A stretch of DNA of 64,000 bases from Mucilaginibacter ginkgonis. GTDB lineage: Bacteria; Bacteroidota; Bacteroidia; Sphingobacteriales; Sphingobacteriaceae. Below are positions 52,767 to 62,301 of the stretch, piece by piece. The DNA is taken from positions 310,001 through 374,000 of the forward strand of contig NZ_CP066775.1 in NCBI RefSeq assembly GCF_009754905.2, in the 5' to 3' direction. The first letter of the stretch is position 1; the number at the start of each line of letters is the position of its first letter. A program made the position numbers and the translations under genes. The notes below the pieces were generated by a model. It saw only the letters and a program-made list of their open reading frames with translations, ran no database searches and was not told where the DNA came from.

Positions 52767-53630
52767 ATGGAAGAAGTATGGACAGGGGAACGGCTTGAAA
52801 CCTTCATCTCAAATGAGACAACTATAGAACACCTGCATAGATACGGCCTTGCTTTAATGATTTGCGTAAACAAAGATGTTCTGGATATTGCCTCTGGTGA
52901 AGGATATGGCAGCAACTTGTTATCAGGGGTTGCCCAAAGCGTAACGGGTGTTGACATATCCGGCGAAGCTGTTACGGCGGCGGCCAAAAAATATTTAAAA
53001 AGCAATCTTAAATTTAAGCAAGGCTCGGCAGCACTAATTCCGTTAGCCGACGCCTCCATCGATGTAGTTGTAAGTTTTGAAACCATTGAGCACCATGATC
53101 AACATCAGGAAATGATTGCAGAAATTAAACGCGTTCTTAAGCCAAGCGGAGTGCTGCTCATGTCGTCCCCGGATAAGAAATATTATAGCGATATGCCCGG
53201 GTATAACAATCCTTACCATGTAAAGGAATTGTACTTCGAACAGTTTAAGGCGTTGATCAATGCCAATTTTAGTTTTTCCAGTTTTTTATCACAAAAAATT
53301 GTGACCGGCTCGCTTATAATCCCCGAGCATCCGGCATCCGGTTTTGATCAGTTGGATGGAGATTACAACACCATACTACGTGAACCTGGATTCAATGCTG
53401 TCTATAATTTGTGCCTTGCATCCGATAAAGAACTAGCAAATGTATTCCCGGTGAGCCTATTTGACGGATCAGCGATTAATAGAATACTAGTAAGTACTGC
53501 TGTAAAAAATGCCGCAGATCACGCTACAAAGCAAACTGAGCAAAGGTTCAAAACGTCAGGAAGTTATAAGATCGGACGAATGCTGTCAGCACCATTAAGG
53601 TTGTTCAGGAGTGAATTAAAATCGGAATAG
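52767..53630 (+). CDS. SAM-dependent methyltransferase with C-terminal extension
   Basis: A 287-residue class I methyltransferase: motif I is VLDIASGEGYGSNLLSGV (about residue 37), followed by VTGVDISGEAV, ASIDVVVSFETIEHHDQHQE and LKPSGVLLMSSPD. It directly follows the Wzt-like gene and overlaps the next gene by one base. It may methylate the non-reducing end of the glycan as an export signal, or a sugar precursor. Confidence 0.85.
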   Translation: MEEVWTGERLETFISNETTIEHLHRYGLALMICVNKDVLDIASGEGYGSNLLSGVAQSVTGVDISGEAVTAAAKKYLKSNLKFKQGSAALIPLADASIDVVVSFETIEHHDQHQEMIAEIKRVLKPSGVLLMSSPDKKYYSDMPGYNNPYHVKELYFEQFKALINANFSFSSFLSQKIVTGSLIIPEHPASGFDQLDGDYNTILREPGFNAVYNLCLASDKELANVFPVSLFDGSAINRILVSTAVKNAADHATKQTEQRFKTSGSYKIGRMLSAPLRLFRSELKSE

Positions 53631-54529
53631 TGGTATCGGTCATAATCCCAAATTATAATCATGCTGACTTTTTAAGGCAGCGTATCAATTCTGTAGTATC
53701 GCAAACTTATCTGGATATTGAAGTGATCGTTCTGGATGATGCATCTGTTGATGGCAGTAGGGAAATTATTGAAGAATATAGGCGAAATCCCAAAATCCGA
53801 AACATCATTTACAACGATGCCAATAGTGGTTCAACATTTAAGCAATGGGAAAACGGGGTTTCGTTAAGCAATGGCCAATATATTTGGATTGCTGAAAGCG
53901 ATGATTATTGCAAAGAGAATTTTTTGGAAGAGGCGGTGATGCATTTAAAAAGTGCAAATACAACCCTGCATTACTGTGAATCACAATTAGTTGACGAGCG
54001 AGGTGATGTTTTAGAACAGTCGCTTGAGTGGCCTAAGGCTATTACCACAATTGATTGGAAATCATCGTTCAAAATGAGCGGTAGCGCTTTTATTAAGATG
54101 GCTTTGCGTTACAGAAATGTAATACCTAATGCAAGCGCTGTGGTATTTAAGAAATGTGTGTTCGACTTTGCAGGGTTAGAAAAATACAAAAGCACAGGCG
54201 ACTGGCTTTTTTGGATTAGAATATTGTTAAAAGGAGATATAAGTTTTTCGCCACAAATTTTAAATAGTTTCAGGAGCCATAAAAATACCACGCGCGGGGT
54301 AACAGAACGACATAAAATCCTGCTTCGCTTTTTTGAAGAGGTTTCAGTTCGCTATGAGTTATGTTCAGTGTACCATGTTGGCGATAATGCAGAATTACAA
54401 CGGTTTCTAAACGCCACTATTGACGTTTGTCATTTATTTGATCTGGTGCGTTTCGCAAAATTTTGCTCAAAATTTAATTTGCCCTATTGGTTCTTACTAA
54501 AGTTTTTAAAGAGGAAGATATTAAAATAA
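53630..54529 (+). CDS. Family 2 glycosyltransferase
   Basis: A 299-residue GT-A enzyme: VSVIIPNYNHADFLRQRINS, VLDDASVDGSREIIEEY and the acidic metal motif in YIWIAESDDYCKENF. It starts with GTG at 53630, one base into the preceding stop codon. It is a paralogue of the 60310-61254 enzyme (shared NSGSTFKQW, WIAESDD, IPNASAVVFKK), and both probably add related sugars. Confidence 0.88.
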   Translation: MVSVIIPNYNHADFLRQRINSVVSQTYLDIEVIVLDDASVDGSREIIEEYRRNPKIRNIIYNDANSGSTFKQWENGVSLSNGQYIWIAESDDYCKENFLEEAVMHLKSANTTLHYCESQLVDERGDVLEQSLEWPKAITTIDWKSSFKMSGSAFIKMALRYRNVIPNASAVVFKKCVFDFAGLEKYKSTGDWLFWIRILLKGDISFSPQILNSFRSHKNTTRGVTERHKILLRFFEEVSVRYELCSVYHVGDNAELQRFLNATIDVCHLFDLVRFAKFCSKFNLPYWFLLKFLKRKILK

Positions 54530-55515
54530 TGAGTGTTGAAGTTGAAGCACATCTTGGTTTAAACGGCGTAAGGGCAAATGTAAAAGAGCTGCATATCGCC
54601 TTAGGGTTTGACAAGAACTACATGGTTTTTATATACCCTATGCTGGCCTCTGTTTTCGAAAATAACCGTGGAGAAAAATTGGTTTTTCATGCCATAGTTA
54701 ATGGGATTGATGACGCCGACCGAACAGCTCTTCATGACTATATAACGTTACACAGCGCGGAGATATTGTTTTACAAGCTGAATAACGAGGCATTGAGTAA
54801 AAAGTTGATTTTTCCAGTTGGCACACATTTCAACATAGCTACCTATTACAGACTTTTCTTTCCTTCACTGGTACGGTCAAGAACAAGGAGATTACTGTAT
54901 TTGGATGTGGATTTAGTGGTTTTAGGAAATTTGAGGCAATTTTATGAAAAAGATATCGGCGAGCATGCGGTCGCTGCCATATCGGACTCTTTTGTAAAGA
55001 AATGTGAGCGGCTAGGTGTTATGAATGAGGACGGTTATTTTAATGCCGGGGTAATGCTTATTGACCTTGATAATTGGGAAAAGCAATGTATTTCTGAAAA
55101 GGCGCTAAGTTTTATCGAAGATTATCCTGAAAAGATTAAGTTCTGCGACCAAGATGCACTAAACGCTGTATTGGCAAACAATTGGTTAAAACTAAGCAAT
55201 AAATACAACTTTACTCAGTTTTTTGTAGAATTGCAAATACCTTCTAAGATACTTGTTAAAGACGTGCTAATAGTGCATTTTACATCTGCTAACAAGCCTT
55301 GGAACGCGCTTGCGCGCAACAAGCTACGTTATCTTTATCAACACTACTTGTCGTTATCTCCCAAACGTAATGTAAAAAGATACGTCGATTTTAAATGGAA
55401 CCTGCGGTTTATCCGAACCTACTTACGCATTAGGATCAAAGAATTTTATTTTGATCACAAGATCGATAAAGTGATACCTTTTAAAAATTGGAAAAAGTCG
55501 CCATGGGATTATTGA
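54529..55515 (+). CDS. Family 8 glycosyltransferase
   Basis: A 328-residue GT8-type enzyme: the aspartate metal motif is in RRLLYLDVDLVVLGNLRQFY, followed by YFNAGVMLIDLDNWEKQ and FCDQDALNAVL, typical of LPS galactosyl/glucosyl transferases. The ATG at 54529 overlaps the previous stop (taatg); a longer frame from 54487 is disregarded. The 3' end overlaps the next gene by 13 bases. Confidence 0.88.
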   Translation: MSVEVEAHLGLNGVRANVKELHIALGFDKNYMVFIYPMLASVFENNRGEKLVFHAIVNGIDDADRTALHDYITLHSAEILFYKLNNEALSKKLIFPVGTHFNIATYYRLFFPSLVRSRTRRLLYLDVDLVVLGNLRQFYEKDIGEHAVAAISDSFVKKCERLGVMNEDGYFNAGVMLIDLDNWEKQCISEKALSFIEDYPEKIKFCDQDALNAVLANNWLKLSNKYNFTQFFVELQIPSKILVKDVLIVHFTSANKPWNALARNKLRYLYQHYLSLSPKRNVKRYVDFKWNLRFIRTYLRIRIKEFYFDHKIDKVIPFKNWKKSPWDY

Positions 55516-56462
55516 ATATTTTAGAGGAGCCGGTGGTGTCTGTTATTATGCCGGTGTTTAATGCAGAAGAGTATTTGCCATTTTCGATAAAATCTGTTAT
55601 TAATCAAACCTTTAAAAATTGGGAACTTATTGTTGTAGATGATGGGTCGACAGATAATTCATCAAAGATAATTGCCAAATTCGCCCAAGAAGATAAGAGG
55701 ATCGTTTATATTTATCAGCATAACAGGAAACAAGCCGCAGCCCGAAACCATGCTCTTGATAAGGCCAAAGGAAATTTTATCGCTTTTTTAGACGCAGATG
55801 ATTATTGGTTCCCTGAAAAGCTAACAAGGCAACTTAACCTTTTGAATTCTTCTGACGCAGATATTTGTTATTCTGGGGGCGATATTATCGACGCTAAGGG
55901 TAAGTTTTTAACAAAGTACCCTACCTTTTTCGGGAAGTTTTCGGGTTTAGAAATGTATAAAAGAATGTATAAGTACAATCCCATTCCCATAATGGCCGTG
56001 GTAATGAAAAAAAGCCTCGTTTACAAGGTCGGTTTACAGGACGAAACGGAAGAAATTCACGGGTGCGAAGACCTGGACTATTGGCTCCGCATAGCTTACA
56101 CTAACGCCAGGTTCTTGGGTATAGATGAAAAATTATTTCTGTACCGTATAAATCCGAAAGGTACCAGTAGGGGCGTTCTTAAAATGAAAATGGCAGAATG
56201 CACTGCCCTATATAAAAATTTAGATTACAAGCAATTTGACCACTACACGAGAAAGGGGATGCAGGTCCACTTTCTCGATCTGATAAGAGATATTATCCCC
56301 GAATTGGCTGCCTTACGACGATATAACGAGATCCCTTTTTATTTTAGGTTATTATATCAAATAACAGGTTTTAGCAGATATTGTATCGCAGCATTACTCT
56401 ACAAATTTTTGCCGTTCAAAACCAACAAAGGATTAGGCTATTTTTTAAATCCGGGTATATGA
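55503..56462 (+). CDS. Family 2 glycosyltransferase
   Basis: A 319-residue GT2 enzyme with VVSVIMPVFNAEEYLPFSIK, VVDDGSTDNSSKIIAKF, and the metal-binding FIAFLDADDYWFPEKL. A C-terminal extension of about 90 residues probably contacts the membrane. The ATG at 55503 is chosen over a TTG at 55488. It overlaps both neighbours, so translation in this part of the operon is coupled. Confidence 0.88.
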   Translation: MGLLNILEEPVVSVIMPVFNAEEYLPFSIKSVINQTFKNWELIVVDDGSTDNSSKIIAKFAQEDKRIVYIYQHNRKQAAARNHALDKAKGNFIAFLDADDYWFPEKLTRQLNLLNSSDADICYSGGDIIDAKGKFLTKYPTFFGKFSGLEMYKRMYKYNPIPIMAVVMKKSLVYKVGLQDETEEIHGCEDLDYWLRIAYTNARFLGIDEKLFLYRINPKGTSRGVLKMKMAECTALYKNLDYKQFDHYTRKGMQVHFLDLIRDIIPELAALRRYNEIPFYFRLLYQITGFSRYCIAALLYKFLPFKTNKGLGYFLNPGI

Positions 56463-57043
56463 GCAAATATAAAAAAGAGATCAAGGCTTGGATATTAAGA
56501 GTTTTAAAGCGTTATACACAACAAAAAGTATTTGAAAAGTTAAAAAACGGAAATGTAATACTCGCGCCGGGATTGCTGATAGACGACTATTTTAATATTG
56601 AATTACCCGCCGAGACTTACTCATTAAACATAGGCTCGGATGTTATTTTTCGCAAATTCTGCAGTATTGCCATACATCAACATGGTAGTCTAATAATCGG
56701 TAACAAAGTATTTTTTAACAACTATTGTTCTGTTAGTTGTTTAGGGGAAATTAAAATTGGTGAAAATACGTTATTGGGAGAGGGTGTCAAACTTTACGAC
56801 CATAATCATGAGTATCATTATCAAAATAATAATTTAACTATAGAGCGGGAAAAGTTTAAAAAGGGGTTTATCAAGATCGGTAAAAATTGCTGGATAGGCA
56901 GTAATGTTACCATATTAAATAACGTTGAAATTGGTGACAATGTAATAATTGGTGCGAATACGCTCGTCTATAAATCTATTCCTCCAAGTGTTATAGTAAG
57001 ATCGCAAGCTGATCTTTTAATTACTGCACTAAATGAAAAGTGA
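56459..57043 (+). CDS. Hexapeptide-repeat acetyltransferase
   Basis: A 194-residue left-handed beta-helix acyltransferase. Hexapeptide repeats run from about residue 80 to 180 (LIIGNKVFFNNYCSVSCLGE, IKIGENTLLGEGVKLYDHNH, IKIGKNCWIGSNVTILNNVE, IGDNVIIGANTLV); the active-site His is in DHNHEYH. It probably O-acetylates a sugar of the glycan. The start (56459) overlaps the previous stop (atga). Confidence 0.9.
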   Translation: MSKYKKEIKAWILRVLKRYTQQKVFEKLKNGNVILAPGLLIDDYFNIELPAETYSLNIGSDVIFRKFCSIAIHQHGSLIIGNKVFFNNYCSVSCLGEIKIGENTLLGEGVKLYDHNHEYHYQNNNLTIEREKFKKGFIKIGKNCWIGSNVTILNNVEIGDNVIIGANTLVYKSIPPSVIVRSQADLLITALNEK

Positions 57044-58172
57044 TAATAAAATTGTGTACGTAACCACAAACGAAAGTTGGGGTGGAAGTGAAGAACTCTG
57101 GTCAAGATCTGCAAAGGGGTTTATTGAGAAAGGTTATCAGGTTGTGTACGCTTCAAAGTACAAACATAATAATATTACGCAGCTTAATGGCACTCATTAT
57201 TTGTTTAAGGACCGGTTTAAAACATCATTGATAAAGCGTGCTTTGAATAAGCTCTTACCAGATTGCTTTAAAGTTGAGGATGTTATCGCTGAAATGTTGA
57301 AAAAGGAAAAACCCGTGTTAGTTATTTTATCGCAGGGTAATAACATTGATAAGGATGATATAATGAAATGCTGCCGAGACTTAAAGATACCGTATGTAAC
57401 TATGACGCAACTAGTAACAGAGTTTCATTTCTTATCCATTACGGCCGAGAACCTTTCTAAGCTACAGGATGATTATTTGTTCGCTGCAGCCAATTATTTC
57501 GTTTCAGAAAAAAATCTAAGACTTAATAATTTGATGTTGGCATTACAGCCCACCAATGCTGAAATTATTAATAGCCCTTTAATTATTAAGAGAGAGGAAA
57601 TTCCGGTTTATCCGTTAACAAGCGAGGTTTTTAAAATTGGATTGATAGGCCGTATTGAATGTTTTCACAAAGGTTACGATCTTTTATTGCAGCTTGCGGC
57701 GATGGAAAAATGGAAATCCAGACCTGTTGAATTTAACGTTTATGGCGACGGCCCCCACACCAATGTTTTAGCGGAGAATATTGCCCTGCTTGGTATTAGC
57801 AACGTAAAGTTAAAAGGTTATAAAAAAAGCATCGAGATATGGGCGGATAACCATATACTTTTTATGCCTTCGCGTATGGAAGGCATGTCATTGGCCTTGA
57901 TAGAAGCCATGTACTGTAAACGCGCGGCAGTAGTAACTGATGTTGGAGATGCTGCGAGATTGATAAAGAACGATTTTAATGGATTTGTTGCTGAAACCGC
58001 CTCTGTTGCTTCGCTTGATCATGCGCTCGAAAATGGCTGGCAGCAAAGGCATCGGTGGCGGCAAATGGGCGAAAACGCATCTTCTTATCTTACAGAAAAT
58101 TATGATGCCGTAAATGCTGCAGAGCATTTTAATAACAAAATTCTGCACCTATTAAACAATGTTATTAATTAG
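57033..58172 (+). CDS. Family 4-type glycosyltransferase
   Basis: A 379-residue GT-B fold enzyme. The C-terminal nucleotide-sugar domain shows IGLIGRIECFHKGYDLLLQL, FNVYGDGPH and the E-x7-E motif in MPSRMEGMSLALIEAMYC, as in glycogen-synthase-like GT4 enzymes. It starts 11 bases before the preceding gene ends. The sugar transferred is unknown. Confidence 0.88.
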   Translation: MKSDNKIVYVTTNESWGGSEELWSRSAKGFIEKGYQVVYASKYKHNNITQLNGTHYLFKDRFKTSLIKRALNKLLPDCFKVEDVIAEMLKKEKPVLVILSQGNNIDKDDIMKCCRDLKIPYVTMTQLVTEFHFLSITAENLSKLQDDYLFAAANYFVSEKNLRLNNLMLALQPTNAEIINSPLIIKREEIPVYPLTSEVFKIGLIGRIECFHKGYDLLLQLAAMEKWKSRPVEFNVYGDGPHTNVLAENIALLGISNVKLKGYKKSIEIWADNHILFMPSRMEGMSLALIEAMYCKRAAVVTDVGDAARLIKNDFNGFVAETASVASLDHALENGWQQRHRWRQMGENASSYLTENYDAVNAAEHFNNKILHLLNNVIN

Positions 58173-58181
58173 GACGAATTT

Positions 58182-59354
58182 ATGGCAAGTTTAAAGAGGC
58201 GGATACTTTTTATTGTTCATGATGCCGCGCGTAGCGGGGCTCCAGTACTATTACTGTATTTTTTGCGCTGGCTAAAAGTGTATGATAATGAGATTAAATT
58301 TGATGTGCTGATACTTAGGGACGGACCCCTGCGTAAAGATTTTGAAGCTCTTGCAAAAACGTTTATAGTCCCGAAGGAATACAGATATACTTTGACGAAC
58401 AAATTACGGGTAAGGAAACACCCTGAACTAGTAGATAAATACAGAATTTCTGAAGTTACCGCGAAACTTTCAAAAAATGGCTACACGCTTGTTTATGGCA
58501 ACACAATTGTAAGTCTTCCCTACCTGCTGGAATTTAAACGAAGGGTTTCTGTAAAGACCGTTTGTGCTATTCATGAATTATCAAATGCCATTGCTTTTTA
58601 TTTTGGCAAGGAAGACGTTACTAAATCGCTGCCGCAAGCAGACCTTATAATTGCCGGTTCGCAAGCAGTAAAACATAACCTTAATAAAGAATTTTCCATT
58701 CCAGATGATAAAATAAAAGTCTTTCATGCCTTTGTCGATTTCAACATGGCGAAAACTAAAGATGCCGATACGCTTCGCGGAGAATTAGATATAGCTAAAG
58801 ATGAACTTATAATTGGCGGAATGAGCCAGATAGAATTACGGAAAGGTGTAGATCTGATAGTTCCGGTGGCAGTGAGTTTGAAAAAGAATTATCCGGGCGT
58901 TAAGTTTAAAATTCTTTGGGTAGGGGGTACTGCCACAGACAACTTTATCCAGGTTGTAAAACAAGATGCACAAAAATGCGGGGTGAGTGAACAAATATTA
59001 TTTATCGAGCACACCTCTTATCCAGACGATTATATTAATCTTTATGATATATTTTTGCTGCTATCACGTGAGGATCCTTTTCCTTTAGTACTGTTATCCG
59101 CAGCACATATGGGTAAAGGTTTAATTGCGTTTAGAGATAGCGGAGGTGCAGAAGAATTGCTGAATGATGGGGCCGGATTTATGGCATCGTATTTGAATAC
59201 CCAAGAAATAGCCACAATTATTGCCGATCTTTATTACCATCCTGATAAAATTTCTAATGCAGGAAAAATTGCTCAAGAAAAAGTTACCCGAGATTTTAAT
59301 CTAGGGAAAACATCTGGATTGATTTACAAGGCTCTTGTTGAGCTGTATAAATAA
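58182..59354 (+). CDS. Family 4-type glycosyltransferase
   Basis: A 390-residue GT-B enzyme; the N-terminal half begins LFIVHDAARSGAPVLLLYF, and the C-terminal half has IIGGMSQIELRKGVDLIVPV and LLLSREDPFPLVLLSAAHMG in place of the usual E-x7-E region. It lies 9 bases after the previous gene. Function as a glycan-assembly transferase is inferred from fold and context. Confidence 0.87.
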   Translation: MASLKRRILFIVHDAARSGAPVLLLYFLRWLKVYDNEIKFDVLILRDGPLRKDFEALAKTFIVPKEYRYTLTNKLRVRKHPELVDKYRISEVTAKLSKNGYTLVYGNTIVSLPYLLEFKRRVSVKTVCAIHELSNAIAFYFGKEDVTKSLPQADLIIAGSQAVKHNLNKEFSIPDDKIKVFHAFVDFNMAKTKDADTLRGELDIAKDELIIGGMSQIELRKGVDLIVPVAVSLKKNYPGVKFKILWVGGTATDNFIQVVKQDAQKCGVSEQILFIEHTSYPDDYINLYDIFLLLSREDPFPLVLLSAAHMGKGLIAFRDSGGAEELLNDGAGFMASYLNTQEIATIIADLYYHPDKISNAGKIAQEKVTRDFNLGKTSGLIYKALVELYK

Positions 59355-59385
59355 CGTTTGTTTCACTAATAGAGATTTAGACCTG

Positions 59386-60303
59386 ATGACCGTTAAGCAT
59401 TCTTTTATTATCATAGGAGCCGCAGGCTTTCTGGGTTCTACCATGACCGCTTATCTTAAAGAAAAAGGTTTTGAAGTATACGAGATATTGAGGGGCCAGA
59501 TATCAGGTATAGAACTAGATTTTAACTTTTTATCCAACCTTGTAAAGGTTACAAATAATCCTGTAGTCATTGATTTTTCTTACACCTCTGTTCCCAATAC
59601 CAGCTTTCAGGATCCTGTCAAAGACTATTCAGAAAACCTTTATAATGTGATCAGGCATTTAGAGTTTGTAAAGCAACTTCATAATCCTACCTATGTTTAT
59701 ATTTCTTCGGGAGGTACCGTTTATGGAAACCTGGACGTTAACAAAGCGGTCGACGAAAACTATCAGAATAATCCGTTGTCGCCCTACGGCATCACTAAAC
59801 TTTGCTGCGAAAAGTATGTAATGATGTATAATCAGGTCCACAATTTAAAAACTAAAATTATAAGGCCGTCTAACATATACGGGCCCGGGCAAAAGCCTTT
59901 TAGGGGCCAGGGGATTATCGCAAATGCCATTGTTAAAATGTTGAAGGGCCAACCCATTCAAGTTTTCGGAAACGGAGATCAGGTTCGAGATTATTTATAC
60001 GTAGATGATTTTACCAGTGCAATATTTGACGTTGTTATCCACGGTACAGATGACATATATAACATTGGGTTCGGCCGTGGTTACAGTATAAATGATCTGA
60101 TTGCGAAGATAGAAAAATTACTAAATATCCCTTTTCGGATAGAGCAGTTACCATTCAGGCCTTTTGATGTCCAATACAACGTTCTTGACACCTCGAGGTT
60201 AAAATCTTTAAACAATTGGTCGCCCGAAACTAATATTGACGAAGGCCTAAACCAAAGTATCAGCTGGCTGAAAAATTACTTGTATAGTTACAACAAAGCT
60301 TAA
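59386..60303 (+). CDS. NAD-dependent sugar epimerase/dehydratase
   Basis: A 305-residue extended short-chain dehydrogenase. It has the Rossmann loop IIGAAGFLGSTM, the substrate/catalytic Ser region YISSGGTVYGN and the catalytic YGITK (SPYGITKLCCEKY), then RPSNIYGPGQKP and QVRDYLYVDDF, all typical of UDP-glucose 4-epimerase-like enzymes. It probably makes a nucleotide sugar for the operon. The ATG at 59386 is the natural start before the Rossmann strand. Confidence 0.9.
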   Translation: MTVKHSFIIIGAAGFLGSTMTAYLKEKGFEVYEILRGQISGIELDFNFLSNLVKVTNNPVVIDFSYTSVPNTSFQDPVKDYSENLYNVIRHLEFVKQLHNPTYVYISSGGTVYGNLDVNKAVDENYQNNPLSPYGITKLCCEKYVMMYNQVHNLKTKIIRPSNIYGPGQKPFRGQGIIANAIVKMLKGQPIQVFGNGDQVRDYLYVDDFTSAIFDVVIHGTDDIYNIGFGRGYSINDLIAKIEKLLNIPFRIEQLPFRPFDVQYNVLDTSRLKSLNNWSPETNIDEGLNQSISWLKNYLYSYNKA

Positions 60304-60309
60304 ACTTAA

Positions 60310-61254
60310 ATGGCCGACGTTTTATTAGTTTCTGTTATTATTCCAAATTATAACCACGGCCGTTTTTTAAAACAGCGCATCGATTCTGTGCTTGAACAGT
60401 CTTATCGAGACTTTGAAGTTATAATATTAGATGATAGTTCTACAGATGAGAGTAAAGAAGTTATAGATCGGTACTTGGGCAATAAAAAAATTGCTAGGAT
60501 AGAATATAACAAGATTAATAGCGGAAACACGTTTAAGCAGTGGCAAAAAGGTTTGCAGATTGCAAAAGGGGACTATGTTTGGATTGCTGAAAGCGATGAT
60601 TTTGCCGATAAAGAATTTTTGAAAACTTTAATGGAGCCGTTTTATAATCACCGTGATCTTCTTCTCTCATATTGCCAATCTGTGATTGTGGATGATGAAG
60701 GGTCTTTATTAAGGGTGATGGACTGGGCTGATGCTATTGACGCTCTAAGGTGGAAATCTGACTTTATAAATTCTTCTGTACACGAGGTTAAAAATTATTT
60801 GTCGTTAAGAAATACAATTCCTAACGCCAGCGCCGTTGTTTTTAAAAAACCGAAAGATCTCTCTGTACTGAATGAATCTACGCAGTTTAGAATGAGCGGC
60901 GATTGGTTGTTTTGGCGTAAGCTACTCTCTAAACCTGGCAAAATTGCTTTTTTTCATACCCCCTTTAACTATTTCAGAATGCATCAACACACCACCAGGT
61001 CTACAACCTCAAGAGAAAAAGAAGTTTTACGGATCGCTGAACATAATTTTTTTATTGACAGAAAAATTCTAAGCGTGTTTAATAACAAATATGACTGGAT
61101 GCTTTTAATGTGGTTTCAAAACAGAGGTGTATTACGCAACACGCGTCATTTTTGGCTGCCAGAATTTCCATTCAGATTATTAATGCGTATACCAGTAATG
61201 GGCTTTAATAGAATAAAAAGAAAAATTACCCTATTGTATAAAAAGGCTGTTTAG
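60310..61254 (+). CDS. Family 2 glycosyltransferase
   Basis: A 314-residue GT2 enzyme with VSVIIPNYNHGRFLKQRIDS, ILDDSSTDESKEVIDRY and DYVWIAESDDFADKEF. It is closely related to the 53630-54529 product, including NSGNTFKQWQKGL and IPNASAVVFKKP, which suggests duplication within the operon followed by divergence in acceptor or donor. Confidence 0.88.
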   Translation: MADVLLVSVIIPNYNHGRFLKQRIDSVLEQSYRDFEVIILDDSSTDESKEVIDRYLGNKKIARIEYNKINSGNTFKQWQKGLQIAKGDYVWIAESDDFADKEFLKTLMEPFYNHRDLLLSYCQSVIVDDEGSLLRVMDWADAIDALRWKSDFINSSVHEVKNYLSLRNTIPNASAVVFKKPKDLSVLNESTQFRMSGDWLFWRKLLSKPGKIAFFHTPFNYFRMHQHTTRSTTSREKEVLRIAEHNFFIDRKILSVFNNKYDWMLLMWFQNRGVLRNTRHFWLPEFPFRLLMRIPVMGFNRIKRKITLLYKKAV

Positions 61255-61277
61255 CCTATAGAACTGCTCATTTGGTA

Positions 61278-62297
61278 ATGCAGCCATTGATAAGTGTGAT
61301 ACTACCCGTTCACAACGGCGAAAAATATTTGAAGGAAGCTGTTAACAGTATTCTCAATCAGACATTGGTAGATTTTGAATTAATCATTATAAATGACGGC
61401 TCTACAGATAATACATATAATATCTTACGAAGTTTTAACGACGGCCGGGTCAAGATAATTAATAATGCCGAAAAACTGCGGGTTGTACGTTGCCTTAACT
61501 TGGGAATTCAAATGGCTAAGGGTAAATACATAGCTCGTATGGATGCCGACGATATTTCTGTTCTTACGCGGTTTGAAAAGCAGGTTGAATATTTCGATGC
61601 TCACCCTGCTATAGATATATGCGGATCTTATGTAGACGTATTTGGAAATAAGGAATTTGTTTTAAGGACTTACGAAGATCATGACGACATAAAAGCAGCC
61701 TTATTGTTTCTGAACGTAGTGACACATCCATCAGTAATGTTTAAAAGCGCATCCTTTAAAAGCAGGTCTTTACTTTATGACGAGGCATTTGTAAATGCAG
61801 AAGACTATGGTTTATGGATAGACGCCATGGACACTATGAAGTTTGCAACCGTACCTATGGTATTATTGAACTACAGGCTTCATGATGAAAATATTTCTAT
61901 AAAAAAACTGACTAACTGGGACGTCCTTAAAGAGATGAACTTTAAAGCCTATAGAAAAATATTTAAAAGAATGGGGTTAAACCCAACGCAAAATGAGCTT
62001 AATATGCACATAAATGCGGGCTTTAAAATTACAGAAAATTTGCCCGAATTTGAATTCAGGGATTATGTGATATGGTTACAGAAGATAGTGCTTAACAATA
62101 ATACCAGTCAATATTTTGATAACGACTCACTACGTAATCAAATAATTCATAAAATGATTTACCTGGCAAGAAATATGGAAATTGGTACAGCTGATCTATT
62201 TTTTCTATTCAAAGTAATGTTTAATATTTTTGGAACGGCGAATATTTTAAAATTTTTCAGGTATCGCTCCGTATATCTAAAGATACTCAATAATTAA
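61278..62297 (+). CDS. Family 2 glycosyltransferase
   Basis: A 339-residue GT2 enzyme: LISVILPVHNGEKYLKEAVN, IINDGSTDNTYNILRSF and YIARMDADDISVLTRFEKQ, the usual DxD region. It has a C-terminal extension without clear membrane helices. The start is the ATG at 61278; a TTG two codons earlier is less likely. Confidence 0.88.
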   Translation: MQPLISVILPVHNGEKYLKEAVNSILNQTLVDFELIIINDGSTDNTYNILRSFNDGRVKIINNAEKLRVVRCLNLGIQMAKGKYIARMDADDISVLTRFEKQVEYFDAHPAIDICGSYVDVFGNKEFVLRTYEDHDDIKAALLFLNVVTHPSVMFKSASFKSRSLLYDEAFVNAEDYGLWIDAMDTMKFATVPMVLLNYRLHDENISIKKLTNWDVLKEMNFKAYRKIFKRMGLNPTQNELNMHINAGFKITENLPEFEFRDYVIWLQKIVLNNNTSQYFDNDSLRNQIIHKMIYLARNMEIGTADLFFLFKVMFNIFGTANILKFFRYRSVYLKILNN

Positions 62298-62301
62298 CAA
62301 C

